The translations under genes and the position numbers were made by a program. Of a DNA stretch of 64,000 nucleotides, positions 1 to 10,621 are shown piece by piece. Position 1 is the first letter of the stretch, and every line of letters begins with the position of its first letter. A model generated the notes under the pieces. It was given only the letters and a program-made list of their open reading frames with translations, ran no database searches and was not told the DNA's origin. Source of the stretch: Tethya wilhelma. Its lineage: Eukaryota > Porifera > Demospongiae > Tethyida > Tethyidae. The stretch covers positions 953,899-1,017,898 of the forward strand of contig CAXIPT010000011.1 of assembly GCA_964030475.1 (NCBI GenBank), given 5' to 3'.

Positions 1-4
1 AAAA

Positions 5-138
5 GAAAGCAAACAAGTAGAATAGCTGTTAGAGTGTGTGCAGAATCCTTCTATGGGCTGCATGTAATACTCTTTTACTGTATCATGTCCTTCATTCCAC
101 CCACACTCTAGCTAACAGCCATTCCATCTTGTTTGCTA
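5..138. repeat. Imperfect inverted-repeat element (MITE-like)
   Basis: The left part (about 8-50) reads agcaaacaag then agctgttagagtgtg. The reverse complement of about 91-138 reads agcaaacaag then ggctgttagctagagtgtg. The two arms flank about 40 bases, so the block is a foldback. No coding potential is seen. The region between it and 612 holds no gene I can support. Confidence 0.55.
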
Positions 139-612
139 CCTTTTTTGTGTCTCATTACATTTTCAATGTTTTTTTTTAATTCTTGTTTGCTCTCATTTTT
201 TCATAATTCTATCAGTGAGTTTGTGCATGTATGTGTATAGCTAGTTATTCAGTGTCAATGTGTGACGGTGTCCGTGCTAGTCATGCTACTGAGTCGAATG
301 ATCTGCATAGTACTGAATTTGCAGGACCTTGCATCACTGCAGGCTGGGCTGTGGCATCACAAAACTTAGTTGCCTTCAGTGCTAAGTTGCTTATTCAATA
401 GTAGCAAGATAGTTATTGAAGAAAGGTAGCTACCACTTTAGAGTTCAGCACTGGTCAGGTAAGCTGTGGATTCCAAATAACGCACACTTGTCTGTGTGGA
501 AAGGGTCGTCAAGTTGCATTCCCAAGTAGTCGATGACGATAATGCATGATTTAGAACGAGAAAGCGCTTTTTGTCTTGTATCTAGCGACTGGGTGAGAGA
601 CGTGAAAAAACG

Positions 613-644
613 ATGCCAAAAGCGACTGAAGACAAAGATACCAA
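613..644 (+). CDS. Candidate first coding exon of the DNAJC7-like gene
   Basis: ATG at 613 opens a short reading frame, MPKATEDKDT plus two bases (AA), before a possible GTTTAT donor at 645. The first certain exon at 1665 needs a phase-2 partner. AA joined to G gives Lys followed by IAEEAKQEG, which is the helix A start of the first TPR. The phase match and acidic/Lys-rich sequence support it, but the donor is weak and the intron would be about 1 kb. Another start could exist upstream. Confidence 0.3.
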
Positions 645-1664
645 GTTTATTTGTTCAAGAATCAGCTTCTGAAAGCGAGCGGTCTCGGAGAAAAGTCTTG
701 CCAACATAGAAAAATTGGGATCAGTGTTCCAGTTTATAAGGTTCCCTCCCCCCCCCCTCCTCCCACATTGAGGAGTACTAATTATGTCTTGAGGGGTAGA
801 GGAAGTAATTAATGTCTGGACAGTTTTTTTTACTGCACCAATTTACTCCAAGTTTGCCAATGCTGGGTATATTGATATAGTACTGGTGCATACTTCACAC
901 ATACCTCTCACACACACCCCACAAATAGCAGCCTGTAGCTAGTCCTCTACTTGTACTACTGAGTTCAGAAAGGGTTAAACAAAAACCGGACGCTGGACAC
1001 AAATTTCTGGACAGCACGCAATCAAATAAGCTCGGATAAGCTCTATCGTGTGTGTGTACGACTTTCTTATCTGTGCACTAGATTTGTTGATAGTTACCCT
1101 TCAATATTATCAGGTAGGATAGGCATTAGCAGGTTCAGCGTGGCCAGTCCAGAAATATATGCCGTCCGGGAATTAATACTCTCCTCTATGGCAAAACAAT
1201 GGCAAACCAATGGATTTCTTCACAGACAATTGATTTTGCTCTTACAGCTATTATAGCATTAGAGTGCCACTAGTAAAGCCACACTTTCCTACAGATAAGA
1301 TATACTTGGATCTGGTACACAGAAACTGGACTCAGTCTACTGGCCGGCATGGTCTAGTAGCTAGCTTCACCTTTTTCAGCAACACTCTGGATCCCTTGCT
1401 AAGTTTTGATTCTCTTTTCAACAAATAGCAACCCTTGCTATAGGCATGTTTTTGACCAAAGTGTCATTGCTAAGACAATAGTAAACATGCATGATGTTAT
1501 CAGGGAAAACGATAGCAAGTGCTCTGTGAAGTGGTTGCATGGCTTCGAATTACCCATACTCAAGGCGAAGTCGCAAATTTTATTAGTAGTACAGCATGCA
1601 GGAGAGAGCAAGTACACATACACATTTATATACACATACACTGTACACACTGTGTACCCTTTAG

Positions 1665-1811
1665 GATAGCAGAAGAAGCTAAACAAGAAGGAGACAATGT
1701 TTACGAGAGGAGGGAATATGCTGAAGCAGTGAGGCTCTATTCACATGCCATTATGCACTATGATAAGTGTGGAGTACGCGATGAGGAATACACCAAGGTG
1801 TGTGTGTGCAC

Positions 1812-1873
<62 letters not shown>

Positions 1874-4190
1874 GTCTTTCTTCTCTCTTTTTATGAAGGC
1901 ACTGATAAGTAAGTGTAATGTATTTCATGCTGCTGGTTGCTGAAACTCTACCCACTGCAGGGATATCTCCGGGCAGCCAAGTGCTACATGATGTTGGGAA
2001 ATCCTGCTTGCTCTATCAATTGCTACCAGAAGGTGCTGGAGATAGATGAGAACAACAAACAAGCATCGGAGGGATTGGAGGTCTCCCAGAGGATCCTTGG
2101 CTTCTTGGAGAGAGCAGAAGAAGAAGCAGAGAAAAGGGAGTACAGAAAGGTGAGTTTATGGCAGTCCAACTTGTAAGTCATGGGTCTCTGTGCTGTATTG
2201 GCCCACCCTGGGCCAATACAGCACTAGGCCCATGCTATAACTGACTTATTGTATATCACTGTTAATGAATAGATAAACTATACAAACAGTATACCCAACT
2301 AGAGTACAGTACTTGTAAGGCTTTCTGTATGTGAGAAAACAGGTACCTCTGTCTCCTAGGAGATATACAATAAATGCACATATGCATAATTTACTGCAGT
2401 TTACTTTTTTTGTTTTTGTTACAAATTTCTTGTATGTACAGTACATGTACCTCGAAATAAGGGCCTATATGGTACCTGGTAACAGGAATAATTTTTGTCC
2501 GGCAAAGTAAACAACTCAGACACACAAAATAGCTCAGAGAATTTTTGTAATGTGTATGTTAAAATTTTGGATGATTAAGTTTTTGAGGACCATGCATCCT
2601 CAAAAGTTTATTTCTTGAATTGCTTTGTGCAGTTCTGTGCAAGAGAAGGACCTTTACAGTAAAATGAAATCACATTGAACACACCATTTAACATGCAGGC
2701 TGTCAACTATATGGATAAATGTCTAGCTGAGGCACCTGATTGCTCTCTTTTCAAAGTCATGAAGGCCAAGGCACTAATGTTTTCAAGCCAATTTGATGAC
2801 TCACACTCTATGGCAGAGTAATAACTATTAATAGCTATTAAGTATGATGTCATGGTTTATTTGTTCTATTTATATCACCCCAGTGCTGTATTAAGAGTGG
2901 ATAGGAACAATGTTGATGCCATGTACATCAAGGCCATGTGCTATTACTATCAGGTATGGAACTAGAGTGTAATGGCTTGCATGCTGTGTGTGTTGACTAC
3001 ATGTAACATGTACACATGCACACGCACGCACAAACACACACATGCACACACGCACGCACGCACACACACACACACACACATACGGCACACACACACAAGC
3101 ACACACGCACACACCGCACACACACACATGCACACTCACTCACAGGATGTGCCTGACAAAGCCATTGGAATGTTTTTAGCTGCACTATGTGTTGCTCCTG
3201 ACTATAGCTTAATTCAGATTCAAGAAGCTCTCTGTGTAAGCCTTAAGGATCGGACATATCTGCTTTATTCATCATAAGTAATTCCCTCCCTTACTATGTT
3301 TACCATTTTATACCCTCTCTTCTCTTGAAGAGATGCAAGAATCTTTCAGGGAAAAAGGAACAAGGAAATGAAGCCGTGAGAAGAGGAGATTATTCTGAGG
3401 CCTACGAGATTTACGTGGAAGCACTTGCAATTGATCCGATGAACCATTTCACTAATGCTAAGCTCTATTCTAACAAGGCACTGGCAGCTTCAAAGGTCAG
3501 TTGGGGATCATCTTCTAGAAGAAAGCTGAAAAAAGATATTTATTCTTGGTTGTGTGTGTGTTTGTGTGTGTGTGTTCATATGTTTGTGTGTCTTTGTTTT
3601 TACAGCTGGGTAAACTCGAAGAGGCTATTGAGGACTGTTCTAAAGCTATTGAGTTGGATGAAAAATATGTCAGAGCATATCAGAGGAGAGCAAAACTGTG
3701 AGTAGTTTCAGTTTTATGAACGAAAAGCGTTTTCTTTGAATGCTCACACTCACACTTTACTTCCTCACACCATCACTCCCTCGTGCCTTCACTCTCTCAC
3801 ACTCTCACACCCTCACACTACAGTTATCAAGAAAACAATCAACATGACGAAGCGTTACGAGACTTTGAAAAGGTCTTCCAATTTGACCGAACACCAGAGA
3901 ACGAAGCTGCTGTGAAAGAAGCCAAAAAACAAAAAATCGCCCAAAAAACACAAGCTGCTGTGAAAGAAGCAAAAAAGAAACAAGAGCTCGTGAACCGAAA
4001 TGACTACTACAGTCTCTTCGGCATTGATAAATCAGCTACACAGAGGGAAATCATGCAATCATATCATCGGTTGGCAATGAAGTATCACCCAGATCGCCAC
4101 CCCATTGCAACTATTGAAGAAAAGAAAGTCCTCGAGGCATTTATCGCGCAAGTGATCAGTGCTAAGGATGTGTTGTTGAATCAACTTTGA
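1665..4190 (+). CDS. DNAJC7: DNAJC7-like TPR and J-domain cochaperone
   Basis: Exons: 1665-1797, 1961-2149, 2699-2817, 2884-2953, 3146-3235, 3331-3495, 3606-3697 and 3824-4190, all with GT-AG borders and matching phases. The product has tandem TPR helices followed by a C-terminal J domain (NDYYSLFGIDKSATQREI) with HPD at 4086-4094. This is the order of DNAJC7/TPR2, a cytosolic cochaperone that binds Hsp70 and Hsp90 through its TPRs and stimulates Hsp70 ATPase through HPD. Two oddities stand out. The first TPR runs directly into GYLRAAKCYMMLGN, so about one TPR unit present in vertebrate DNAJC7 is missing across the 163-bp intron 1798-1960. The J domain also stops right after helix III (LLNQL), without the usual C-terminal tail. 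A GTAAGT lies 4 bases after the stop, so the 3' UTR may be spliced. No start codon is certain; see 613. Confidence 0.85.
1815..1871. repeat. (CT)n microsatellite in DNAJC7-like intron
   Basis: About 57 bases of pure CT follow a short gtgtgtgtgcacg tract directly after the donor at 1798. It fills much of the intron in which one expected TPR unit is absent. Confidence 0.9.
2180..2233. repeat. Near-perfect hairpin in DNAJC7-like intron
   Basis: Positions 2190-2205 (gtgctgtattggccca) and 2209-2224 are perfect 16-base complements with a 3-base loop. The outer atgggtct/aggcccat pair extends the stem. It lies in the intron 2150-2698. Confidence 0.75.
3021..3145. repeat. (CA)n-rich tract ending at a splice acceptor
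   Basis: A degenerate CACACA/CGCACA run on the coding strand continues to the acceptor cacag at 3145 of the DNAJC7-like gene. Confidence 0.85.
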
Positions 4191-4227
4191 ATGGGTAAGT
4201 CCCTTTAATGTAATGTGTATGCACGTA

Positions 4228-4305
4228 CCATATAGCTGGAAAATTTGGCAGGGAATTAAATTTGGCAGATTGATGGACGATATTAAAATTCACCAATATT
4301 TGAAT
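4228..4305 (+). mobile_element. MITE-family fragment (TACCATA end)
   Basis: It starts taccatatagctggaaaat and continues with tttggcagggaattaaattt and caccaatattt. The reverse complement of 47852-47962 carries the same order of motifs (taccatactgccggaaaat, ggggaattaaattt, ccaccaatattt), so the two are members of one family. Confidence 0.6.
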
Positions 4306-5489
4306 TATTTAGTGTGTGTGCATGTATAATATATATACGTACATCATATGTACGCATATCACACATGTGAAGGGTCATGCACCTATAATTTGTGTGTGTG
4401 TGGCCACTGGCCACATGTAACATGGGTACAACCTTGTGGTTAAATTTATCCTAGTCAAATCTGCAATGCCCTGCAGTAGTGTGGGAGGTACCTAGCTAAC
4501 CATTTGGAGGAGGTGCCACAATGGCACTTGCTGAGCTGGCATTATGCATGATTGCCAATTAACCACATTCCTCACATGTGACATTTTACACTTGCACTTG
4601 TGGTCAGACCAAGTTCATATCCATAGGTTACCATTGGTTGGAAGTTTAAAAAAAGGGACCGAAACTAGTGGTAATGCGATGATTGGTTTGGGTACTTCCC
4701 TGATGACCAGGAACTACTGTAACACATTCTGAACTTTCAGTGCTACTCGTATATGAACATTGCCTATTTCTGTATGATCAAACATGCATGGCAAGGAAAA
4801 TTAACTTTTTTTTGTCCTTAGCAGAAGCTTGGGAGAATCAATGGACATGCAAGTCCTTCCCTTTATTATTATTTTTTTTTTGATTAATTTCCACGTTTCA
4901 GTTTTTCACTCAATCTCTCTCTCTCTCTCTCTCTCTGATCTCAGGCACTGCCAGATTTTGAAGTTGGACTGATATTTTGGTGAGGGCCAGTACTAGTGTG
5001 ATGCAATGAAATAATTCAGACATTTACAGGACTAGAGCTATGGGAGTTTTTTTTTTGTATGTATACCTGCACAAATTATTGAAATCATGTACATGCAAAT
5101 ATTCAATTAAAACCGGTTAGTAACAAAGTGATTTCTTTTGATATTCTCAGCATTTTTAGTTCTAGTCTAATTAAAGATCATTAAATTAAAGGTTTTTGCC
5201 AGTTACTAGCTAGGTCAATACTTTTACCGATCCTCTTTAATTACCAAAGTAGAAGGACATCAAACTTATGCTCAAACAATTGAGGAAAAAAAAAACAGTT
5301 TTTTTCAAATTCACGAAAGATTGTAAAAATTGGCATTTTAAACAATTTAGAAGTAATCCTTATCGGTCTATTGAACCATCAAAGTTAAAGGATTAACAGC
5401 TAGGACTGCTGAAGATAACTTGCCATCTCTATCAGCCCATCCTGTCTCTGTATTAGCAGGTGTAGAAAGTGTTGATCTGTTCCTTTATT

Positions 5490-6246
5490 AAGCCTCGGCA
5501 CGTGCGTAGCACGTGCAGAGGATTACGGTAGTCGTTTTGTGTGTCTGTCTGTCTGTCTGTTTGTTCCATCGAAATCTCAAGAAAGGCAGCTCTAGCGATA
5601 AAACTGATGGTACTTACGTTCATAATTCTGAATGATCTTGTAGAAATATATTTTTTGCTGTCCAAAACACCGTAGTTGCTGAGATTTGAGGCTTTTGTGC
5701 TTCTTTTAGCGCTTAGCTTCGAGACCACGCCCATTGATTTGTTGTGCGTTATCTAGAATTCGTGTTGAATGGAAGCAGCTCCAAGAGCTCTAGAAGCAGC
5801 TTGGAATAGATGCATGGCTGCTGATGCTTTTGGTCAGTGGTGCTTGGTGCTAGCAAACACTGATACATAATATCTAGCTATAATGCAAGCTGGGTTACTG
5901 TTTAGGCATAGATTATGGTTGAGGTAGCCCAGCTTGACTTTGCATCAATTGCTAACAACAGCTGAGCATTCGCATGTCAGCCACTTTAGTCATCATAGTA
6001 ACTAGCTAGCTAGCTATAGTTCAGTAGCCTATCAGTATGTCCTGTGCTGCTCAGTTCATCACAGAGTTATTCAGCTAATCAGTGGGCTTAGCCGGCTTGG
6101 GAGTAGGCTATAACTTGGGCCTATCGTATATAAAATACAGGTGCATTAGTTTTCTTGATCATATACACATGCCATACATGTAGATATGACTTGTGATAAT
6201 TTAACTCTCTTACAAGTACACTAGCTAGTTGAGTGTGCCGAGGCTT
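5490..6246. mobile_element. Putative non-autonomous TIR element
   Basis: aagcctcggcac at 5490-5501 is repeated as its exact reverse complement gtgccgaggctt at 6235-6246. The left end has a further internal palindrome (gcacgtgcgtagcacgtgc). No transposase frame is present between the ends. A clear target-site duplication was not found, so the boundaries are tentative. Confidence 0.45.
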
Positions 6247-6658
6247 GTGCACCAGCGGTGCTTTCATTATTGTTTGTGGTCATATGACTGTCATATTGTG
6301 GTCACATTGTCTTTTTTTTTTTTTAATTACATAGCACAGTCATAGTAGTATGACCATTAAAATTTACTGTAAGTATGCACTTGAGCAGTATGCTTATCAA
6401 TATTACATATTTGTTGTAATTGCAATGGTTCCTGAGCTAAAATATCTGAAAGAAATATAAAGTAATGAACACCAGAAGGTACCCGCAACAAACATAATAT
6501 AGTGTTATGTGCAATTACATAAATAAATCGTAGCCGAATGTATTACCCAAAGAAAAAGAAAAAAGAAAAATAAATGATACACACCAGTACGTTGTATGAA
6601 AGTGTTGCTACATTCATGGAATGGTAAAAAATTTAAAATGGTAATAGAGAGGCTAAAC

Positions 6659-6664
6659 TTTATT
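6659..6664 (-). promoter_or_regulatory. Poly(A) signal of OMA1
   Basis: On the minus strand AATAAA begins two bases after the TAG stop codon (6666-6668), implying a very short 3' UTR. Other AATAAA-like sites lie further downstream. Confidence 0.5.
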
Positions 6665-6665
6665 G

Positions 6666-7820
6666 CTACCAAAATTTGAAAACCTTTTTCAGTGTTTTTC
6701 CTAGTGCAACCTGAAAGCTGTCTGCCTCCTCCCTCATTTCCTCACAGCTGTTGTTGACCCAGATCGTTTGAGCGTGGGGCATACGACCCATGAGCGCTTC
6801 ATATCGGGTCTCATTGCACGGATGAGTTTGAAAGTACTCCATGACTTTATCGTCTTTGTTAAACACATTCAAATGCTTCCAAACTTTCACTGCCCGTTCT
6901 GGATGGAAGCAAGCATTTGCTGAAAACATTAAACCAACTTCGTCTGCTTCTGTTTCGAGTTTTCTCGAGTAAGGCAAATGCAGTAAGACTTCGGCTGTCG
7001 ATAGAGACCACTTGTGAAGAAAAAACGAAGCTAGATCGTTTGGAATCACAGCCCAGATGGCACCAACAAGAACCAACATCATGAAATTTACGAGGCCACG
7101 ATTGCTCGCTACTTCTATCCCATGACCCAGAACAGCATGAGAGATTTCGTGAGAGAGAATAAAGGCAAGTTCGTCCTGATTGTGACAAGCATCTACAATC
7201 CCCGAATAGACAAATATCTCGCCAGAGGGAAGACACACGGCGTTTACTTCGGGGCTATCAATGACGTATAGCTTCCAGTCGATTCCTTCGAACAGTGGAG
7301 ACCAATTCTTGGCTAAAATTTGCGTGATGATTGAGTGAACTTTTTCATAGACTGGGTTAGTTGATGGAAGGATGGATTTTTCCCCAGCGACCATTTTCAT
7401 GATTTCTTCTTTCTCTTCTGAAATGATCTCCATGAGCTGCTGACGTGTAAACATCATGAACCGTCTCCTACCAGTGATGGGAGTGTCTTCAAGGTGACTT
7501 GCATACCACAGTACACCGCCTCCAACAACCAGGCCAGCACCTCCATAAATATACTTCTTGCGAGCTGCAATGGCGGCCTTCCAAGCTCGCCTTCTCTCTG
7601 GCGACATTTTGTTCCATCTGCTCCTGGCTACTCTGGCAAGGACGGCTGCTAAACCTCTGGCCAGTGGAGTCATGAAAAATCCAACATTTCTAACAGGGGT
7701 AGTATGAATTGCTTCAGTACGCCCTAATGACCGCCGTATTCTGGGTAGAGTTCTATGTAGGTGAAGCAAAGGTTGTTGTCTTGTTAGCAAGAACTGGGAG
7801 AAGAGTCGATTCACTGCCAT
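6666..7820 (-). CDS. OMA1: Mitochondrial M48 metalloendopeptidase OMA1
   Basis: A single uninterrupted 384-residue frame. Residues 1-50 are rich in Arg, Leu and Ser with almost no acidic residues, as in a mitochondrial targeting peptide. A hydrophobic, Gly-rich membrane segment lies near 92-107. The peptidase domain has the zinc motif HEISH at 224-228 and the third ligand in LETEAD near residue 291. These order as in OMA1, the inner-membrane zinc protease that cleaves OPA1 under stress and supports mitochondrial quality control. The start gives a plausible presequence, and the ATG at 7820 is the first in the frame. It is intronless beside intron-rich neighbours. It is divergent from receptor gene A, with about 280 bp between the two starts. 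Confidence 0.92.
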   Translation of the reverse strand: MAVNRLFSQFLLTRQQPLLHLHRTLPRIRRSLGRTEAIHTTPVRNVGFFMTPLARGLAAVLARVARSRWNKMSPERRRAWKAAIAARKKYIYGGAGLVVGGGVLWYASHLEDTPITGRRRFMMFTRQQLMEIISEEKEEIMKMVAGEKSILPSTNPVYEKVHSIITQILAKNWSPLFEGIDWKLYVIDSPEVNAVCLPSGEIFVYSGIVDACHNQDELAFILSHEISHAVLGHGIEVASNRGLVNFMMLVLVGAIWAVIPNDLASFFLHKWSLSTAEVLLHLPYSRKLETEADEVGLMFSANACFHPERAVKVWKHLNVFNKDDKVMEYFQTHPCNETRYEALMGRMPHAQTIWVNNSCEEMREEADSFQVALGKTLKKVFKFW

Positions 7821-8101
7821 TTCTCAGCCAAAGAGGATGTTATTGTGTCTTGCAGGATTACAGGATGATGCAGCAGTCACAAGTCAGGATTAGGAATCAG
7901 GCAATGGTCGTTCGAATCATAGATATTAGAGACTACGTACATGTCATATATATAGGGCCCTAGAGCTAGGGTGACTTTTTCATTAGGGTACGTAGTCTCT
8001 AATATATGCATCCTAAAAATTGTGCGCATGCGCAAAATATTTGGGCCAGGAAAGCCTACACCCCCCCAAAATATTACCTCAGAAATTAGCTAGGTATGAG
8101 A
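7821..8101. promoter_or_regulatory. Divergent promoter region of OMA1 and receptor gene A
   Basis: The 281 bases between two opposite start codons must hold both core promoters or 5' UTRs. It contains a foldback at 7923-8005 and a gcgcatgcgc palindrome near 8022-8034, which resembles an NRF1-type site. No TATA box is assignable with confidence. Confidence 0.5.
7923..8005. repeat. Hairpin with 18-bp perfect arms in divergent promoter
   Basis: atattagagactacgtac at 7923-7940 is the exact reverse complement of 7988-8005. The loop is 47 bases and contains tagggccctag, itself palindromic. Confidence 0.8.
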
Positions 8102-10551
8102 ATGAACTGTGTGTGGATCTTCCTCGAGGTTTTCCTTGTCTTACTGAGTGGAGCAACAGATGCTCAAGTTCCAGGTATTGAATCTTGCTGACTCTGTGCA
8201 TGTACTATTATTTTCACTTCCACAGAGCTGACCCTCCTACTCAATGGTGAGGTTATTCCTGAATATGAAGCACTAGACAAGGAAGATGTGGGAATACAGG
8301 CAAATCCAGATGGTGCACTGTCTGTTGTGTTTTCTGGTTCTGGAGGAGATCCTAGAATTGTCTATCCAGATGGTTACCAAGTTGAACCACCAAGCAGTGG
8401 TTACATTTGGAGATATGAAACTGAGACATTCTCTAATGGCTCACGAATCCTCCGTTTGTTGAGAAGAGAAGAAATAAGGCAATGTTGTGTTCATGAAGGA
8501 GTCTGGAGGTTTATAGTTCTTGATGGCAATGGAGAGAGGACCATCTATGTTGGATTATACACACGTGGCAAGTTACATAATTACCATATAGCGGGTAAAC
8601 ATGGCGAGAATTAAATTTAGCGAATTGGCAAATTGTTCTTCAAATTGCCAAACAGTTTAATACGCACGTGCGCCCATATAAACTATGCAGCGTACAGAAT
8701 TAAATTGCCAAATTAAAAATTGCCAATAGTCCCAAAATGGGAATTCGCTAAATTTTAAGCCCACCAAATTTACCCGCTATACGGTAATTACTTGGACTCA
8801 GAATTTACTTTAGTACTGTTACTTCTTTTCACAATGTCATGCAGATGAAACCAATAGAGGTGTTTTGAATGCTATAACTTCATCCAATGTCACATTGACA
8901 GCAGTTAGTCCCCTGTTGACTGAGCCTCCAACATATACTCTTACTGTTGCTACTGATGGTGGACCTCCTGGTAGTGTTAGCTGGACAATAGGTGGAGCAC
9001 CAATCCCAGACAGCAATGTGACTAGAAATGTTCGTAGCAGTAGCCAAAGTGATTTGGAGAATGCTCACTATACCACCACACTGATGGCCAGAGGGAGACC
9101 AAGTGGTCCCATCACATTTACTGCTACAAACAGACGTACCCCAACTCCTCAAAATGTACAAATCAACCTTCCCTGTAAGTAACATATAATTGTTTGTGTT
9201 AAAAAACGAAGTACAGTGCAACCACGTATAAGAGACCAAAATTCGTGATTTTGTGTTTATCTCAACATAAATTCCAGACCTTAAAGGCTTACCATCTAGT
9301 GATGGTACATATGTGTAGGGTGATCACTTGTGAAGCTTCTGTGAGTGGGCGGGCCTGATCATGTGATTGTGGGAGGGCGTGGCTCACCGTTTGCAAAGAA
9401 TGGTAAGGAAAAAACGTTAGGAATAAGATTGGACAAACTACTGGGGGTTAAGAGTCCAGATTTTATAGGGAGTTAGAGGCTACATTGATGAATATATGTT
9501 CCAAATCAGAGCTCTTAACTCATGAGTATAAGCAAGAAATGCTTGCATAAAGCCAAAAATTATGCGAAATTTATTGCAAAAAAGTTAGGGATAGAAAATG
9601 TAGCTTCCAGTGCGAGTTAAGGTCCCAGATTTGATCTGTCAATAGACAAAGAAATGCCTTAGCATTGTACTAAGTTTGGTACAGCAGGCCCTTGACATTC
9701 GTCCAAACCGTTGCATTTTGTTAGCTAAAAGAGCATTTTTAAGAGCAAAATTCTGCAGATATATGGCTTCACAAAATAACTACAGTGATACGGTGAAATT
9801 TTGATTTTCAAAAACATTTCAAACCACCCAAATTCTGCTTGTTAGCAACAAATTTATTGATATCATGCACTTTTGACTGTTTTCAAAGATTTTTTATCTC
9901 TCTATCTCTATAATAATATTTTATTATTATAGTCTTTATCTCTTATCTTACTATAAAATTATAATAATACTCTGTGACATAAATATGAATTGTACTATAG
10001 GGTTAAACAATAGTTCATTGTCCACCTGTATAGTTTGTACAACTAATGCAACCATCATGACCACAGCTATGGGTGTATGGCAACAGTGCACAACAATAAA
10101 ACACTCCTATCAGTGCACAACAGTACATTTACTGTTGTACACTGATAGGAGTGTTGCCATCAGTGACACCCATAAAACCATAATATTATACTAGAGTGCA
10201 CTTTGGGTCGTTGTGGTGCATTCAGTACATTTTCAACATCATCAGCCGACAGCGGCTATATCATGCAGTGTATAAACTACTAAGTGAAAATATTCAGTGT
10301 AACTATAACTCAATTATGTGGAGTCACATCATATTTTACAAAGCTTGACCACGAAATCAAAGTTAAAAAGCAAACTGACATCATGTATATTATATAAACT
10401 AGAGGAGGTCTGACATCATAGGCCAATGCCATAGCCAATGCAAATCAATATGCTTATGTGACCTTGATTACAAGATCCTGTTACCAATCTCGGAAACAGA
10501 TAGAAATATATGTTATAGTGCCAGTCTTGTTTTCAAGACTAGTCAGGTGAT

Positions 10552-10621
<70 letters not shown>

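Larger units (their letters stand above)
4191..6665. other. Intergenic region, no supported gene
   Basis: This 2.5-kb stretch separates the DNAJC7-like gene from OMA1, which converge here. It has A/T-rich sequence, a (CT)n run near 4915-4937, a MITE-family fragment at 4228-4300 and a TIR element at 5490-6246. The minus-strand open frame at 5453-5734 lies across the left end of that element (tgtctgtctgtctg tract) and resembles no protein I know. Confidence 0.6.

Noticed and set aside
1050..1256. Small plus-strand frame upstream of the DNAJC7-like exons
   Set aside because: No splice connection in the right phase and no recognisable domain.
2891..3185. Open frames rich in CVCV or THTH over the CA tract
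   Set aside because: Microsatellite translation inside an intron of the DNAJC7-like gene.
8880..9239. Minus-strand frame of about 115 residues, repeated at 14248, 16554 and 20564
   Set aside because: It recurs only because it is antisense to the conserved second Ig-like exon; the sense frame has splice sites and domain logic.
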